NCBI GenBank assembly: GCA_946220775.1 | Contig: CAMIFC010000004.1 | Coordinates: 71,989 to 135,988 of the forward strand | Source: an uncultured Corynebacterium sp. | Lineage (GTDB): Bacteria; Actinomycetota; Actinomycetes; Mycobacteriales; Mycobacteriaceae | DNA length: 64,000 bases | Reading direction: 5' to 3' | Shown here: positions 1 to 8,109 of the stretch, in pieces | Position numbering within the stretch: the first letter of the stretch is position 1 | Layout: every line of letters begins with the position of its first letter | Made by a program: the position numbers and the translations under genes | Notes under the pieces: generated by a model | Told to the model about the DNA's origin: nothing | What the model saw: the letters and a program-made list of their open reading frames with translations, nothing else | Databases searched by the model: none

Positions 1-2
1 TG

Positions 3-122
3 GTCGGGATTGCCGGTATCAGGGACGTGCGCTTGTGGGTGTTTGATTGCGCAAAATGCGAGGAAGTCGGGTTGGTTGGCGTTGTTCCGCCAGAGGCTCT
101 TGCGCTGGCGGAACGTTTCTGA
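3..122 (+). CDS. C-terminal fragment of an unidentified protein (cut by window edge)
   Basis: A reading frame open at the left edge runs 39 codons and stops at TGA. The residues are plausible for a protein end, with a Cys-x-x-Cys pair (DCAKCEE) followed by a Val/Leu/Ala-rich tail ending in LALAERF. I do not recognise the family, and a frame this short could be open by chance. Its orientation agrees with the genes that follow. Confidence 0.3.
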   Translation, partial: VGIAGIRDVRLWVFDCAKCEEVGLVGVVPPEALALAERF

Positions 123-314
123 AGAGTAATTCATGGCGGTGAGGTGGATTCGGATCAATTCGTCGAGGCGCCTGATGAAGTGGGCTCGACTCAGCGCAAC
201 CACGGTGATCGTTGCGGGTGCTTGTTCCGTCCTCGAAGTTGTCATGGGCTTATGGTGCCACGTTGGTGGTGTTCAAAGGGCAAGTTTTGGCAGATGGCGA
301 CTGAAAACACGTTA

Positions 315-330
315 TCGAACGGGTGTTCTA
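315..330. promoter_or_regulatory. LexA-binding SOS box upstream of the HEPN gene
   Basis: The 16-mer TCGAACGGGTGTTCTA matches the actinobacterial SOS box (TCGAAC-N4-GTTCGA) at 11 of the 12 fixed positions; only the G of the right arm is replaced, by T. It lies 72 bp before the start at 403, a normal operator distance, so DNA-damage induction of that gene is inferred. Confidence 0.75.
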
Positions 331-360
331 TATTTTGTGAGGGGGTGTCCGGGTTGCTGG
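315..360 (+). repeat. SOS leader repeat, copy A
   Basis: By hand alignment about 37 of 46 positions are identical to 37534-37578, with one single-base gap. The match continues well past the SOS box through a shared TTTTGTGAG and TGTCCGG core to a shared GCTGG. Similarity outside the operator suggests a dispersed promoter/leader module and not only a common LexA site. Confidence 0.6.
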
Positions 361-402
361 ATAAGTTGATGATCAGTCGAGAAAGGTTGGAGGCTGATCG
401 GG

Positions 403-819
403 ATGGCCGTCATTCGTCGGATTAGGGGATCTGTAGCGCCAAGTGCGCACGCCTTCATTGAGCAGGCAGAGCAGCAGTTGGAGCGAGCACGCGCCGCTGC
501 GGCAGAGGGGCGTCTAGATGAGGCAACTGTGTTTGCATATCGCGGTGGACTGCGCGCGGCTGGGGCGGTGATTGCATTTCGCCGTGGCGGGCGGAAGCGG
601 TTGCCGGCTGGTTCTGCGTGGGTGCGGTTGCGGTCGTTGAGCCCGGATTTTAAAAGCTGGACTGATGGCTTTGAAGTTCACGCTCGACTGGCTAGTCGGG
701 CGGACATGGGGTTGGAGCGTAACGTTGAGCTGGAGAAATATGCGAAGGTGTATGCCGATTCTTGTGATTTCGTTGACTTGGCGCGGAGCATTGTCGGTTA
801 CGGCCAGCAAGCTGCTTAA
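403..819 (+). CDS. SAV_6107-like HEPN domain protein, probable SOS gene
   Basis: A 138-residue soluble, mostly helical protein. Its sequence and its position just upstream of a DUF3040 gene and mraZ fit the SAV_6107-type HEPN family found beside the dcw cluster in actinobacteria. Helices are rich in Ala, Arg and Glu (residues about 15-60). The R-x4-6-H motif of HEPN ribonucleases is absent, so a non-catalytic role is more likely. The ATG follows TTGGAGG at a slightly long spacing. The SOS box 72 bp upstream implies LexA control. Molecular function is unknown; a link between DNA damage and division is suggested only by location and regulation. Confidence 0.72.
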   Translation: MAVIRRIRGSVAPSAHAFIEQAEQQLERARAAAAEGRLDEATVFAYRGGLRAAGAVIAFRRGGRKRLPAGSAWVRLRSLSPDFKSWTDGFEVHARLASRADMGLERNVELEKYAKVYADSCDFVDLARSIVGYGQQAA

Positions 820-916
820 ATGCTGAAAATTCGATAGACTACGTCAAAAGAGGAACTATTTGGCCGTTGGGCGCGTTGTATCTAGTGGTCGGGTTTCCGC
901 TTGGTCGTTGAACTAG

Positions 917-937
917 CCCTCGGAGTGGCTCCGAGGG
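917..937 (+). terminator. GC-rich hairpin after the HEPN gene
   Basis: CCCTCGGAG and CTCCGAGGG form a perfect 9-bp stem with a TGG loop. No T-run follows, so it may be a weak terminator or a processing/pausing structure between the HEPN gene and the DUF3040 gene. Confidence 0.4.
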
Positions 938-992
938 GTTGAGCAGTTGGCCTGGCGAGGTATTAATCAGTAGAGGAAGTTGGAGGTCCATC

Positions 993-1388
993 GTGGCTCT
1001 CTCGGATCAAGAACGTCAGATGCTCGCGGAGATCGAGCGAGCGCTGATCGCTGAAGATCCTCGATTCGCTCAGCAGGCAAAGGCGCCGAACGAATCGTCG
1101 TTTAGCCTTAATGTTCAGCCGATCGCCCTGATTCTGTTGGGGATTTGCTTCTTGGTTGGCGGAATCGCAATGGCACAGATCTCGCTGTGGTTCGTGATCT
1201 TGAGTGTCGTTGGATTCTTGATCATGTTCGGTGGTGGGCTGATGGGGTTCCACAACCAGGGGGGAGCTACGCTGCGGAAAATGAAGCAGGGTGGTGGCTC
1301 GAACTTGGGGGCTCGCGCCAGGGGTGCCAGTGAAGGTGGCTTCGGTGACCGGATGGAAGAGAACTTCCGCAAGCGATTTGAACGTTAG
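993..1388 (+). CDS. DUF3040 family membrane protein
   Basis: A 131-residue protein opening with the DUF3040 signature (LSDQERQMLAEIERAL, then EDPRFA). Two adjacent hydrophobic segments (about residues 38-80) are followed by a basic, glycine-rich cytoplasmic tail. The GTG at 993 is chosen because GGAAGTTGGAGG precedes it and the family begins here; a TTG start 18 codons earlier adds no conserved sequence. Its function is not established. It sits next to mraZ as in other mycolata, and a strong terminator follows, so it is probably not in the mraZ transcript. Confidence 0.85.
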   Translation: MALSDQERQMLAEIERALIAEDPRFAQQAKAPNESSFSLNVQPIALILLGICFLVGGIAMAQISLWFVILSVVGFLIMFGGGLMGFHNQGGATLRKMKQGGGSNLGARARGASEGGFGDRMEENFRKRFER

Positions 1389-1446
1389 GTAGCTTTAACT
1401 GGCTGGTTTGGCCGGGTGGTTCCCGGTCGTACCAGCTCAGCAGGGG

Positions 1447-1486
1447 AAAGGCCTCGTGCTCATTCTGAGCGCGGGGCCTTTTTTAT
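1447..1486 (+). terminator. Rho-independent terminator after the DUF3040 gene
   Basis: AAAGGCC at 1447 pairs with GGCCTTT at 1475-1481 and the stem continues inward (CTCGTGCTCA with TGAGCGCGG) to about 15 bp. It is followed by a T-rich tract and a second T-run at 1490-1497. It separates the upstream genes from the dcw cluster. Confidence 0.9.
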
Positions 1487-1925
1487 TGTCTTTTTTCTAA
1501 TCCCCACTTTGCCTCACCTTAGAGGATAACGATTGTGTTACATACTGCTCAGGGGCTCTCAATGTGGGGTGGCGCACCTCCTAGAGAGGTGTTTGGTAGC
1601 TGTGAGGTCAAAGGGGGAATCCTGTACAGGGGCGACGCCCCACCGTGTCAAGTTCATATAAAGCCTGGTCAGAGCGATTCGTTCCTGAGGGTGGGCAGAC
1701 TTATTTCATTAGCTAGTGGTTTGAGTGGGGGATTGTGGGGTATTGTGGGGGACGTTGGCGGGAAGCAGTCGGCAGGGCAGAGCCCCGGCGATAGCGCGAA
1801 AACCGGCAATAAGAACAACTGAAAGCTTCACAACTTCAAATAAGTAGCTAGAGGTCGTCGCATGGCTTGAGCTCAGGTGGCGTCCGTATCGCACTGACTT
1901 CGTTTAAGGAAAGGGGCCGCGGATC
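1487..1925 (+). other. Long non-coding region upstream of mraZ
   Basis: About 440 bp with no supported gene. It holds three small inverted repeats: CACCTC/GAGGTG at 1575-1591, the palindrome CCTGTACAGG at 1621-1630, and GGGGC/GCCCC at 1629-1641. The TGGGG box array follows at 1725-1760, and the mraZ ribosome-binding site AAGGAAAGGGG lies just before 1926. A TATAAA at about 1658 is a possible -10. The region is probably the main dcw promoter with a long leader. Confidence 0.5.
1725..1760 (+). promoter_or_regulatory. MraZ operator: direct repeats of GTGGGG with 10-bp period
   Basis: GTGGGG occurs at 1725, 1735 and 1745, followed by TTGGCG at 1755, each separated by four bases; a further GTGGTT lies at 1716. 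MraZ is known to bind TGGGN direct repeats spaced by five bases upstream of its own gene in E. coli, so this array is the expected autorepressor site of mraZ, about 170 bp before its start. Confidence 0.78.
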
Positions 1926-2357
1926 GTGTTCTTCGGTACCTTCACACCGAAGTTGGATTCCAAAGGGCGGCTCACCCTGCCGGCAAAGTTTCGTGAAGAC
2001 CTGCAGGACGGGTTGATGGTGGTCAAAGGACAAGATCACAGCTTGGCGGTTTATCCGCGGGATGAGTTTCTTGTCCGGGCGCGCAAAGCCGCTGCAGCAT
2101 CACGGAGCAATCCGCGGGCCAGGGCTTTTGTCCGAAACCTTGCGGCCAGTGCGGACGAACAGTCGCTCGACTCTCAGGGGCGAATCACAGTCTCGCAGGC
2201 GCACCGCGAATATGCGGGGTTAGCCAAAGAGTGCGTGGTGATTGGCTCCGTCGACTTTCTGGAGATTTGGGACGCCGACGCGTGGGACGCATACAGCGCC
2301 GCACACGAAGCGGACTTCGCTTCAGGTAACGACGAAGCCTTTGCGGAATTCCTCTAG
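1926..2357 (+). CDS. mraZ: Transcriptional regulator MraZ
   Basis: 143 residues, normal for the family. Two SpoVT/AbrB-type half-domains each carry the D-x-x-G-R motif ([13 protein letters not shown] near residue 11 and DSQGRITVS near 84). MraZ forms ring-shaped oligomers, binds DNA and autoregulates the dcw cluster. The GTG start follows AAGGAAAGGGG. The repeated TGGGG boxes upstream (1725-1760) are its likely operator, and the structured RNA at 2363-2459 follows in the same transcript. The N-terminus [11 protein letters not shown] is typical. Confidence 0.97.
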   Translation: MFFGTFTPKLDSKGRLTLPAKFREDLQDGLMVVKGQDHSLAVYPRDEFLVRARKAAAASRSNPRARAFVRNLAASADEQSLDSQGRITVSQAHREYAGLAKECVVIGSVDFLEIWDADAWDAYSAAHEADFASGNDEAFAEFL

Positions 2358-2362
2358 TAGCG

Positions 2363-2459
2363 ACAGGGCGGTGTGTGCAGGCCCTTATCTGCGTGGATGA
2401 CGCGACGCTTGATGTACTTCCCCAATATCAAGCCCGCGCCCACGCAGGTGAGGCCCTGT
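2363..2459 (+). ncRNA. Structured leader of rsmH: mraW RNA motif
   Basis: Three nested perfect stems are visible: ACAGGGC (2363-2369) with GCCCTGT (2453-2459), CTGCGTGG (2389-2396) with CCACGCAG (2440-2447), and GCTTGAT (2407-2413) with ATCAAGC (2427-2433). The 13-nt apical loop contains CTTCCCC. A conserved actinobacterial cis element named the mraW motif is known from the 5' leader of mraW (rsmH); position and the hairpin with a CUUCCCC loop agree with it. What it senses is not established. Confidence 0.78.
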
Positions 2460-2512
2460 TCATACCGCGACTCATTCCCCTTGATCTGACAACCCACCGA
2501 AAGGAGTAGCTC

Positions 2513-3568
2513 ATGACCGCTTACGATCACCGCGACGGCAAGCACGGCCATGTGCCCGTCATGCGCAACCGGATGGTGGAACTCGTTGAGATGGGTTGTC
2601 TGCCAGATCGCCCTGTCATTGTCGATGGCACCTTGGGGGCCGGCGGACACAGTGAAGCCTTCCTCGAAGCAATCCCAAACTCGATCGTCATCGGACTGGA
2701 TCGTGACCCGAACGCATTGGCTGAGGCAAACGCGAGACTCGAGAAGTATTCGGGCCGGTTCTTCAGTTATCAGACTCGCTTCGACGGAATCACTGAAGCG
2801 CTAGAAGACCTCTCTGCTGCTGAAGACTTCCCAGTTGATCTTCGGAAGCAGGGTATCTCAGGGTTCTTGTTCGACCTCGGGGTCTCTTCGATGCAGCTCG
2901 ATCAAGAAGAGCGCGGATTCGCGTACCGGGTGGATGCGCCCCTGGATATGCGGATGGATCCGGAGACACCACTGACAGCGGCTGACGTCCTAAATAACTA
3001 CAGCCATGGTGACTTGGCGCGAGTACTGAAAACTTACGGCGACGAAAAATTCGCCGGAAAAATTGCTTCGGCAGTGCTTCGCGAACGGGAGAAAGAACCG
3101 TTTGAGAACTCTGCGCGGCTCGTTGACGTGCTCTACGCGACTATTCCGGCGGCGTCTCGACGCACCGGTGGTCACCCAGCCAAGCGCACCTTTCAGGCAC
3201 TTCGCATCGAGGTGAATGGGGAGCTCGAATCGTTAGAGCTCGTCATTCCCGCGGCATTTAGTTGGCTGCACGTCGGAGGCGTCGGTGTGTTCATGAGCTA
3301 CCAGTCGCTCGAGGACAAGATCGTGAAAACCCAATTGCGGGACCTCACGACATCCAAAACCCCCGTCGGCCTTCCCATGGACCTGCCGGGAAGCGAGGCT
3401 TTGTTCGAACTCGTCACGAGGGGAGCCGAAATGGCTGACCAAGAAGAGATCGAGCGGAACTCGCGGGCAGCGCCCGTCAGAGTTCGGGCAGCTCGCCGCG
3501 TTGGTATCGCTGCAGCAAGCAGGCAGACCAATAGCGAGGCGCTCTTCCCAACTCAGAACCACAACTAA
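2513..3568 (+). CDS. rsmH: 16S rRNA (cytosine-1402-N4)-methyltransferase RsmH (MraW)
   Basis: 351 residues. SAM-binding motif I is [11 protein letters not shown] (about 38-47); [35 protein letters not shown] and the late [15 protein letters not shown] segment are all family hallmarks. It methylates C1402 of 16S rRNA in the ribosomal decoding centre. AAGGAG precedes the ATG. It is the second gene of the dcw cluster, separated from mraZ by the structured RNA. The C-terminus is enriched in Arg/Ala, as is usual in corynebacteria. Confidence 0.97.
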   Translation: MTAYDHRDGKHGHVPVMRNRMVELVEMGCLPDRPVIVDGTLGAGGHSEAFLEAIPNSIVIGLDRDPNALAEANARLEKYSGRFFSYQTRFDGITEALEDLSAAEDFPVDLRKQGISGFLFDLGVSSMQLDQEERGFAYRVDAPLDMRMDPETPLTAADVLNNYSHGDLARVLKTYGDEKFAGKIASAVLREREKEPFENSARLVDVLYATIPAASRRTGGHPAKRTFQALRIEVNGELESLELVIPAAFSWLHVGGVGVFMSYQSLEDKIVKTQLRDLTTSKTPVGLPMDLPGSEALFELVTRGAEMADQEEIERNSRAAPVRVRAARRVGIAAASRQTNSEALFPTQNHN

Positions 3569-3643
3569 ACACGACACACTCATAAACAAACAGGCACCGC
3601 CACAGCCCCCACAAGACAAGGCAAAGGACCGCCAGGAGATCCA

Positions 3644-4468
3644 ATGACCAGCACCGGAACGCTCAACACACTGCGAACCAAAACAACCGGCCGTAACCAA
3701 GCGGGCAGTGCCTTCGACACGGGGCACCGCAGCTCGGGGGCCAACGCAGGCTCAACGATCGACCAGCACTCTCCAGAACGAGTAGGGGAACGTCGGCAAC
3801 GCCGTACTAACACCCCAACCGCGTATCGTCGGCGGCCCAACCGTAGGGGCCGCCTCGGCTCGCAGCAACAGGTATCGGTTCGTGGTCGGCGAATTGCGCC
3901 GATCGAGAATCCAAACCGTCGCAAGTTTCGCATCATTGCGCTGTGCGTGGCAGTAGTATGTGGCGCCATCGCGAGCATCATGATTCTTTCTGGGCTCACC
4001 ACCGAGAAGACCTTCCAGATCTCTGAGGCGGAGAAGAAGTCTGAAACTCTGTCCAACGAGATCGTGTCTCTCCAGCGGGATGTCGAGAAGGCAAAGTCTG
4101 CCCAGAACCTCTCCGCCAAGGCAGCTGACCTCGGTATGGTAGTGCCAGGACAAGCTGGAATCCTTGACGCTAACGGCAAGAAGGTCCACGAACGTCGCGG
4201 CTCCGACAATGGCAACGACCGTCCCGTGATCGACGTGAGCGATGGGGCTCGCACCCGGGGTGCAACAAGTGACCCAGAAGAAACCCGCAACATTCCGGGT
4301 CTCGCGCCACAGTCTCCAGAAGGCGCCGCTGCTCAGTTGCCTAGCCCGGCACCGTCCACGGGTGATATCCCATACGCAAACTCTGGGATGGGAGGAGTAC
4401 TAGCACCGGCGGCACCTGCGCCAGCGGCAGCCGCACCTGCAGCGCCAGCTCCAGCACCGGCGGCTTAA
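3644..4468 (+). CDS. ftsL: FtsL-like septum protein with extended tails
   Basis: 274 residues, much longer than E. coli FtsL. A basic, low-complexity cytoplasmic N-terminus (1-95) precedes one transmembrane helix (about 96-118, ALCVAVVCGAIASIMIL), then a coiled coil (about 122-165, ISEAEKKSETLSNEIVSL) and a Pro/Ala-rich extracytoplasmic tail ending in repeated PAPA/APAA. Position between rsmH and ftsI, the single membrane pass and the coiled coil identify the FtsL/DivIC role: bridging FtsQ and FtsW/FtsI. The ATG follows CCAGGAGATCCA. Sequence similarity in this family is weak, so the call rests largely on context. Confidence 0.8.
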   Translation: MTSTGTLNTLRTKTTGRNQAGSAFDTGHRSSGANAGSTIDQHSPERVGERRQRRTNTPTAYRRRPNRRGRLGSQQQVSVRGRRIAPIENPNRRKFRIIALCVAVVCGAIASIMILSGLTTEKTFQISEAEKKSETLSNEIVSLQRDVEKAKSAQNLSAKAADLGMVVPGQAGILDANGKKVHERRGSDNGNDRPVIDVSDGARTRGATSDPEETRNIPGLAPQSPEGAAAQLPSPAPSTGDIPYANSGMGGVLAPAAPAPAAAAPAAPAPAPAA

Positions 4469-4491
4469 CCGGCAGTTCAATCTGATTGTTT

Positions 4492-4510
4492 TGAATTCAC
4501 TGGGAATTCA
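4492..4510. repeat. Perfect inverted repeat before ftsI
   Basis: TGAATTC and GAATTCA flank a 5-nt ACTGG loop, 7-bp arms. It lies just after the ftsL stop. It could be a weak hairpin or a dimeric-regulator site; no T-run follows. Confidence 0.35.
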
Positions 4511-4603
4511 GAGACACGCCCACCCAATGCTCCGCAGGATCGGCGACTGCATGGACAATCATTGGTTGAATTAACTTGTCGGACCTGAGGAGGAAAGAGA
4601 CCG

Positions 4604-6505
4604 TTGGCCCAGAAATGGAACCAGCGCCCAGCTGGACGGGGTGGGGGGACAACATCTCCGCTGATTCTGGATGCCAGCTTGGCTCGCTTCAATAAGCGAG
4701 TCCGACTGTCCCTCCTGGCCGTATTTATCACCGTCATCGCGATTGTTCTTCGCCTCACCTGGGTGCAACTCATCGCAGGCCCCCAGCTCGCAGAGCAAGC
4801 AACCGCGCAGCGCACCGCAATCATCACCCAACCAGCCCACCGTGGATCCATCGTCGACCGCAACGGGCACACTCTCGCTTACACCATGGAAGCCAAGTCG
4901 CTATCCGTGCTGCCGAATAAACTGCGCGCCCTGATGCAGGACAATCACGAGTATCAGCCGAAAAAGTACGCGGAACCAGATAAACGAATTGACGAAATCG
5001 TCGAAGCCCTGCCGGGGATGATTCCCTCCGACGAGGGCAAGGTGAAGAAATCAGATCTCCGCAAAAAGCTGACGAACGAAAAATCCACCTACGAGGTGTT
5101 GGTTCGTAACGTTGCCCCGGACATCGCCCAAAAAGTCACCGAACGATTCCCCGAAATTGCCGCTGAGCGCCAGGACATTCGGATGTACCCGAATGACGCC
5201 ATTGGCCAGAACATCATCGGGAAAATCAGTCAGGATAACCAAGGCCAATTTGGCCTCGAGTTATCCCAAGATGGTCGTCTGCAAGGCATTAGTGGTTCCA
5301 AGACCCTGGACATTGCTGGCGGTGGCTTGAACATTCCCGGCACGTTGCGCGATGAACACCCAGCCGTGAACGGCGATAATTACGGCCTGACGATTGACCT
5401 GAACGCCCAGGCTTTCGTGCAGCAGCAAATGCAGCAGGCGAAGGATAATTCGAAGGCAAAATCTGCTTCAGCCGTAGTCATGGACGCTAAGACTGGGGAA
5501 GTGGTCGCGATGGCGTCCTCGGATACGATCAACCCCAACGGTAACCTGGAAAAACAACTGGACCGCAAGAAGGTATTCGGCGACCGAATCACCGCCGAGA
5601 CCTTTGAACCCGGGTCCGTGGCGAAAATCATGACTGCCGCGGCGGCGATTGAAGAAGGAAAGACCAAGCCGGATGAAGTCCTCCAGGTGCCGGGCTCCAT
5701 CGACATGGCAGGAGTGACGGTCAAGGACGCCTGGGATCACGGCGTCATACCTTATACAACCACCGGCGTGTTCGGAAAGTCCTCCAACGTGGGTACGCTC
5801 ATGCTCGCGGACCGGGTGGGCCAGGACAAGATGTACGAGTACTTCCGCAAGTTCGGCATCGGACAATCCACCGACATCGGGCTTCCACACGAGGCCGCCG
5901 GATACATGCCCGAGTTGGCCCAATGGTCTGGCGGTACCTTCGCAAACCTTCCTATTGGCCAAGGCATGTCCATGAATCTGCTGCAGATGGCCAGCATCTA
6001 CCAGGCCATCGCTAACGACGGCGTCCGGGTGCAGCCGCGACTGATTAAGTCCATCACCGGCGCTGATGGCCAGACCGTCGAGCAGCCTGACCCAGAAGAG
6101 ACTCGCGTGGTCTCGCAGAAAACGGCAGCGACGACTCGGGAAATGTTCCGTGCGGTCACCCAGGACGACCCTTCTGGCGTGCAACAGGGCACCGGAGCTG
6201 CAGCTTCCATCGAGGGCTACCAGACAAGTGGTAAGACTGGTACGGCTCAAAAGGTTGACCCAGACACTGGAGCATATTCCAATTCCAAATACTGGATCAC
6301 GTTCGCAGGTATCGCGCCAGCGGATGATCCTCGATTTGTGGTTGCAATCATGCTGGATCAGCCAGAGCGCGGCACCGAGCGTGACGGTGGCGGTGGAGGT
6401 TCGGCCGCCCCAGCGTTCCACAACATCGGTGCATGGTTGATGGATCACTATAATGTTCCGCCGTCAAAGACGGCAGGGCCCAAGTTGATGTTGGAGGTAC
6501 AATAA
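4604..6505 (+). CDS. ftsI: Division-specific transpeptidase FtsI (penicillin-binding protein 3 type)
   Basis: 633 residues with a short cytoplasmic N-terminus, one membrane anchor (about 37-60), a PBP dimerisation domain and a transpeptidase domain. Catalytic motifs are all present: S338-x-x-K (EPGSVAK), S393-S-N395 and K544-T-G (SGKTGTAQK). It crosslinks septal peptidoglycan with FtsW. The TTG start at 4604 is preceded by GGAGGAAAGAG. It follows ftsL after 135 bp and is 2 bp from murE. No transpeptidase residue is missing, so it should be active and beta-lactam-binding. Confidence 0.96.
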   Translation: MAQKWNQRPAGRGGGTTSPLILDASLARFNKRVRLSLLAVFITVIAIVLRLTWVQLIAGPQLAEQATAQRTAIITQPAHRGSIVDRNGHTLAYTMEAKSLSVLPNKLRALMQDNHEYQPKKYAEPDKRIDEIVEALPGMIPSDEGKVKKSDLRKKLTNEKSTYEVLVRNVAPDIAQKVTERFPEIAAERQDIRMYPNDAIGQNIIGKISQDNQGQFGLELSQDGRLQGISGSKTLDIAGGGLNIPGTLRDEHPAVNGDNYGLTIDLNAQAFVQQQMQQAKDNSKAKSASAVVMDAKTGEVVAMASSDTINPNGNLEKQLDRKKVFGDRITAETFEPGSVAKIMTAAAAIEEGKTKPDEVLQVPGSIDMAGVTVKDAWDHGVIPYTTTGVFGKSSNVGTLMLADRVGQDKMYEYFRKFGIGQSTDIGLPHEAAGYMPELAQWSGGTFANLPIGQGMSMNLLQMASIYQAIANDGVRVQPRLIKSITGADGQTVEQPDPEETRVVSQKTAATTREMFRAVTQDDPSGVQQGTGAAASIEGYQTSGKTGTAQKVDPDTGAYSNSKYWITFAGIAPADDPRFVVAIMLDQPERGTERDGGGGGSAAPAFHNIGAWLMDHYNVPPSKTAGPKLMLEVQ

Positions 6506-6507
6506 GA

Positions 6508-8109
6508 ATGCGGACGAACGATGACACCACGAGCCATGGAGAGCACCCCTTGGGCCCGGGTATAACCCTCGCCGAACTCGCGGATCTGTGCGGAGGTGAG
6601 GTCGCCGATATTCACGCCGATACGGTCGTGACCAGCGCCGCGATCGGCTCCCACGAGGTCCAGCCAGGTGGGTTGTTTTGCGCGGTTCCCGGCACGAACG
6701 CACACGGCGCTACCTTCGCGGTGGATAGCGTCGCCACCGCAGTGCTCACCGATGCAGAAGGCGCCCGTATTTTGCAGGACGCCAACCTGCCTCTACTGGT
6801 TGTCGACGATGTCCGTAAATGGATGGGGGCAGTCTCGGCGGCTGTCTACGGTCACCCGTCGGACGATCTGAAGATCATTGGCATCACGGGAACCTCCGGG
6901 AAGACCACCACCACGTACTTGGTGGAGCGCGCCCTGATGACCCAACACAAGGTGGGCATCATCGGCACCACGGGCACTCGGATCAACGGCGAGCCAGTGG
7001 CGACGAAACTGACAACCCCGGAAGCCCCAACGATGCAGGCACTCTTGGCTCGCATGCGGGCGGCGGGTGTCACGCACGTGGTGATGGAAGTCAGCTCGCA
7101 CGCCCTAGAACTCGGCCGGGTGAAGGGGATGAATTTCGATGTGGCTGGTTTCACGAACCTCAGCCAGGATCACCTGGACTTCCACGGCACGATGGACGCC
7201 TACTTCGCGGCGAAGTCCCGACTGTTCCTGGAACACCAGGGTGATGCAGCAGAGCTGCCACAAGCCGTGATCTGCGTGGACGATGAGTGGGGGTCCCGAC
7301 TGGCACAGTTGGTTAGCGATCAGGCAGGCCAGCCCACGACGCTGTCTTCCACTAGTACCGTTCCCGCAACGTGGAATGTGTCCACGGTCAATGTCACCCC
7401 GAGCGGTCGACAGGACGTCGTGGTGAACAGCACCAACGGAACCCTGCACTATTCGATCGGCCTCGTGGGGTCCTTCAACGTTCCCAACAGCCTGCTGGCC
7501 ATTGCGACCTGTGCGGCCATCGGAATGGACCCGGAAGTCGCAGCACAGGCCATCGCGACCGTTCAGGTGCCAGGACGCATGCAGGCCGTCGATGAGGGGC
7601 AGGATTTCCTCGCGGTTGTGGATTACGCACATAAGCCGGGCGCTGTTGCGGCGGTGGTGAATACCTTAGCGGATTATCTTCCTAACCCAGAGGGTCGAAT
7701 CGGTATCGTTCTAGGTGCCGGCGGAAACCGGGATCATGAGAAGCGCCCAATGATGGGTAGGGAAGCGGCGAAGGTTGCCGACGCGATCTTCGTGACCGAC
7801 GATAATCCGCGCGATGAAGACCCTGCACCGATCCGCGAACAGATCTTGGATGGGGTGCTGGAGGCAGTGGCGTCCCGAGGTGGGAAGAACAGCCGCGGCG
7901 AGCGCATCGAAACCGAAAACATTGGCGACCGAGCCGAAGCGATCCAGGCCGCAGTGGCGTGGGCACGACCGGGGGACGCGATTGTTGTGGCTGGTAAAGG
8001 GCATGAAACCGGGCAGGAAGTGCGTGGGGAAGTGCATCCGTTCAGTGACGTGCATGTGCTTGAGCAAGCTCTGAAGGAACTCAACAATGAGGTGGATGTG
8101 AAGCAATGA
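6508..8109 (+). CDS. murE: UDP-MurNAc-L-Ala-D-Glu:meso-DAP ligase MurE
   Basis: 533 residues. The ATP-binding loop GTSGKTTT has its lysine at about residue 132; the central ligase domain carries HVVMEVSSHALELGRV and NLSQDHLDFH. The C-terminal DNPR tetrad (432-435) is the meso-diaminopimelate recognition motif, in agreement with the DAP-type wall of corynebacteria. It adds DAP to the stem peptide in the cytoplasm. It starts 2 bp after ftsI and its stop overlaps the murF start by 4 bp, implying coupled translation. Confidence 0.97.
   Translation: MRTNDDTTSHGEHPLGPGITLAELADLCGGEVADIHADTVVTSAAIGSHEVQPGGLFCAVPGTNAHGATFAVDSVATAVLTDAEGARILQDANLPLLVVDDVRKWMGAVSAAVYGHPSDDLKIIGITGTSGKTTTTYLVERALMTQHKVGIIGTTGTRINGEPVATKLTTPEAPTMQALLARMRAAGVTHVVMEVSSHALELGRVKGMNFDVAGFTNLSQDHLDFHGTMDAYFAAKSRLFLEHQGDAAELPQAVICVDDEWGSRLAQLVSDQAGQPTTLSSTSTVPATWNVSTVNVTPSGRQDVVVNSTNGTLHYSIGLVGSFNVPNSLLAIATCAAIGMDPEVAAQAIATVQVPGRMQAVDEGQDFLAVVDYAHKPGAVAAVVNTLADYLPNPEGRIGIVLGAGGNRDHEKRPMMGREAAKVADAIFVTDDNPRDEDPAPIREQILDGVLEAVASRGGKNSRGERIETENIGDRAEAIQAAVAWARPGDAIVVAGKGHETGQEVRGEVHPFSDVHVLEQALKELNNEVDVKQ

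Larger units (their letters stand above)
123..402. other. Intergenic leader before the HEPN gene
   Basis: About 280 bp hold no convincing gene; the short frames here have no family resemblance and no good ribosome-binding site. The region contains the SOS box at 315-330 and the leader segment shared with the HNH endonuclease gene at 37534-37578. It may include the decayed leader of a lost HNH gene, which is inference. Confidence 0.5.

Noticed and set aside
144..425. Overlapping small frames at 133-425
   Set aside because: They overlap the SOS leader and the start of the HEPN gene; composition is unlike a protein and no Shine-Dalgarno is present.
1535..1822. Possible small gene upstream of mraZ
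   Set aside because: The frame crosses the small inverted repeats and the MraZ box array, has no good start site and no protein-like composition.
5468..6448. 326-codon open frame antisense to ftsI
   Set aside because: No recognisable domain; ftsI has all transpeptidase motifs in this stretch.
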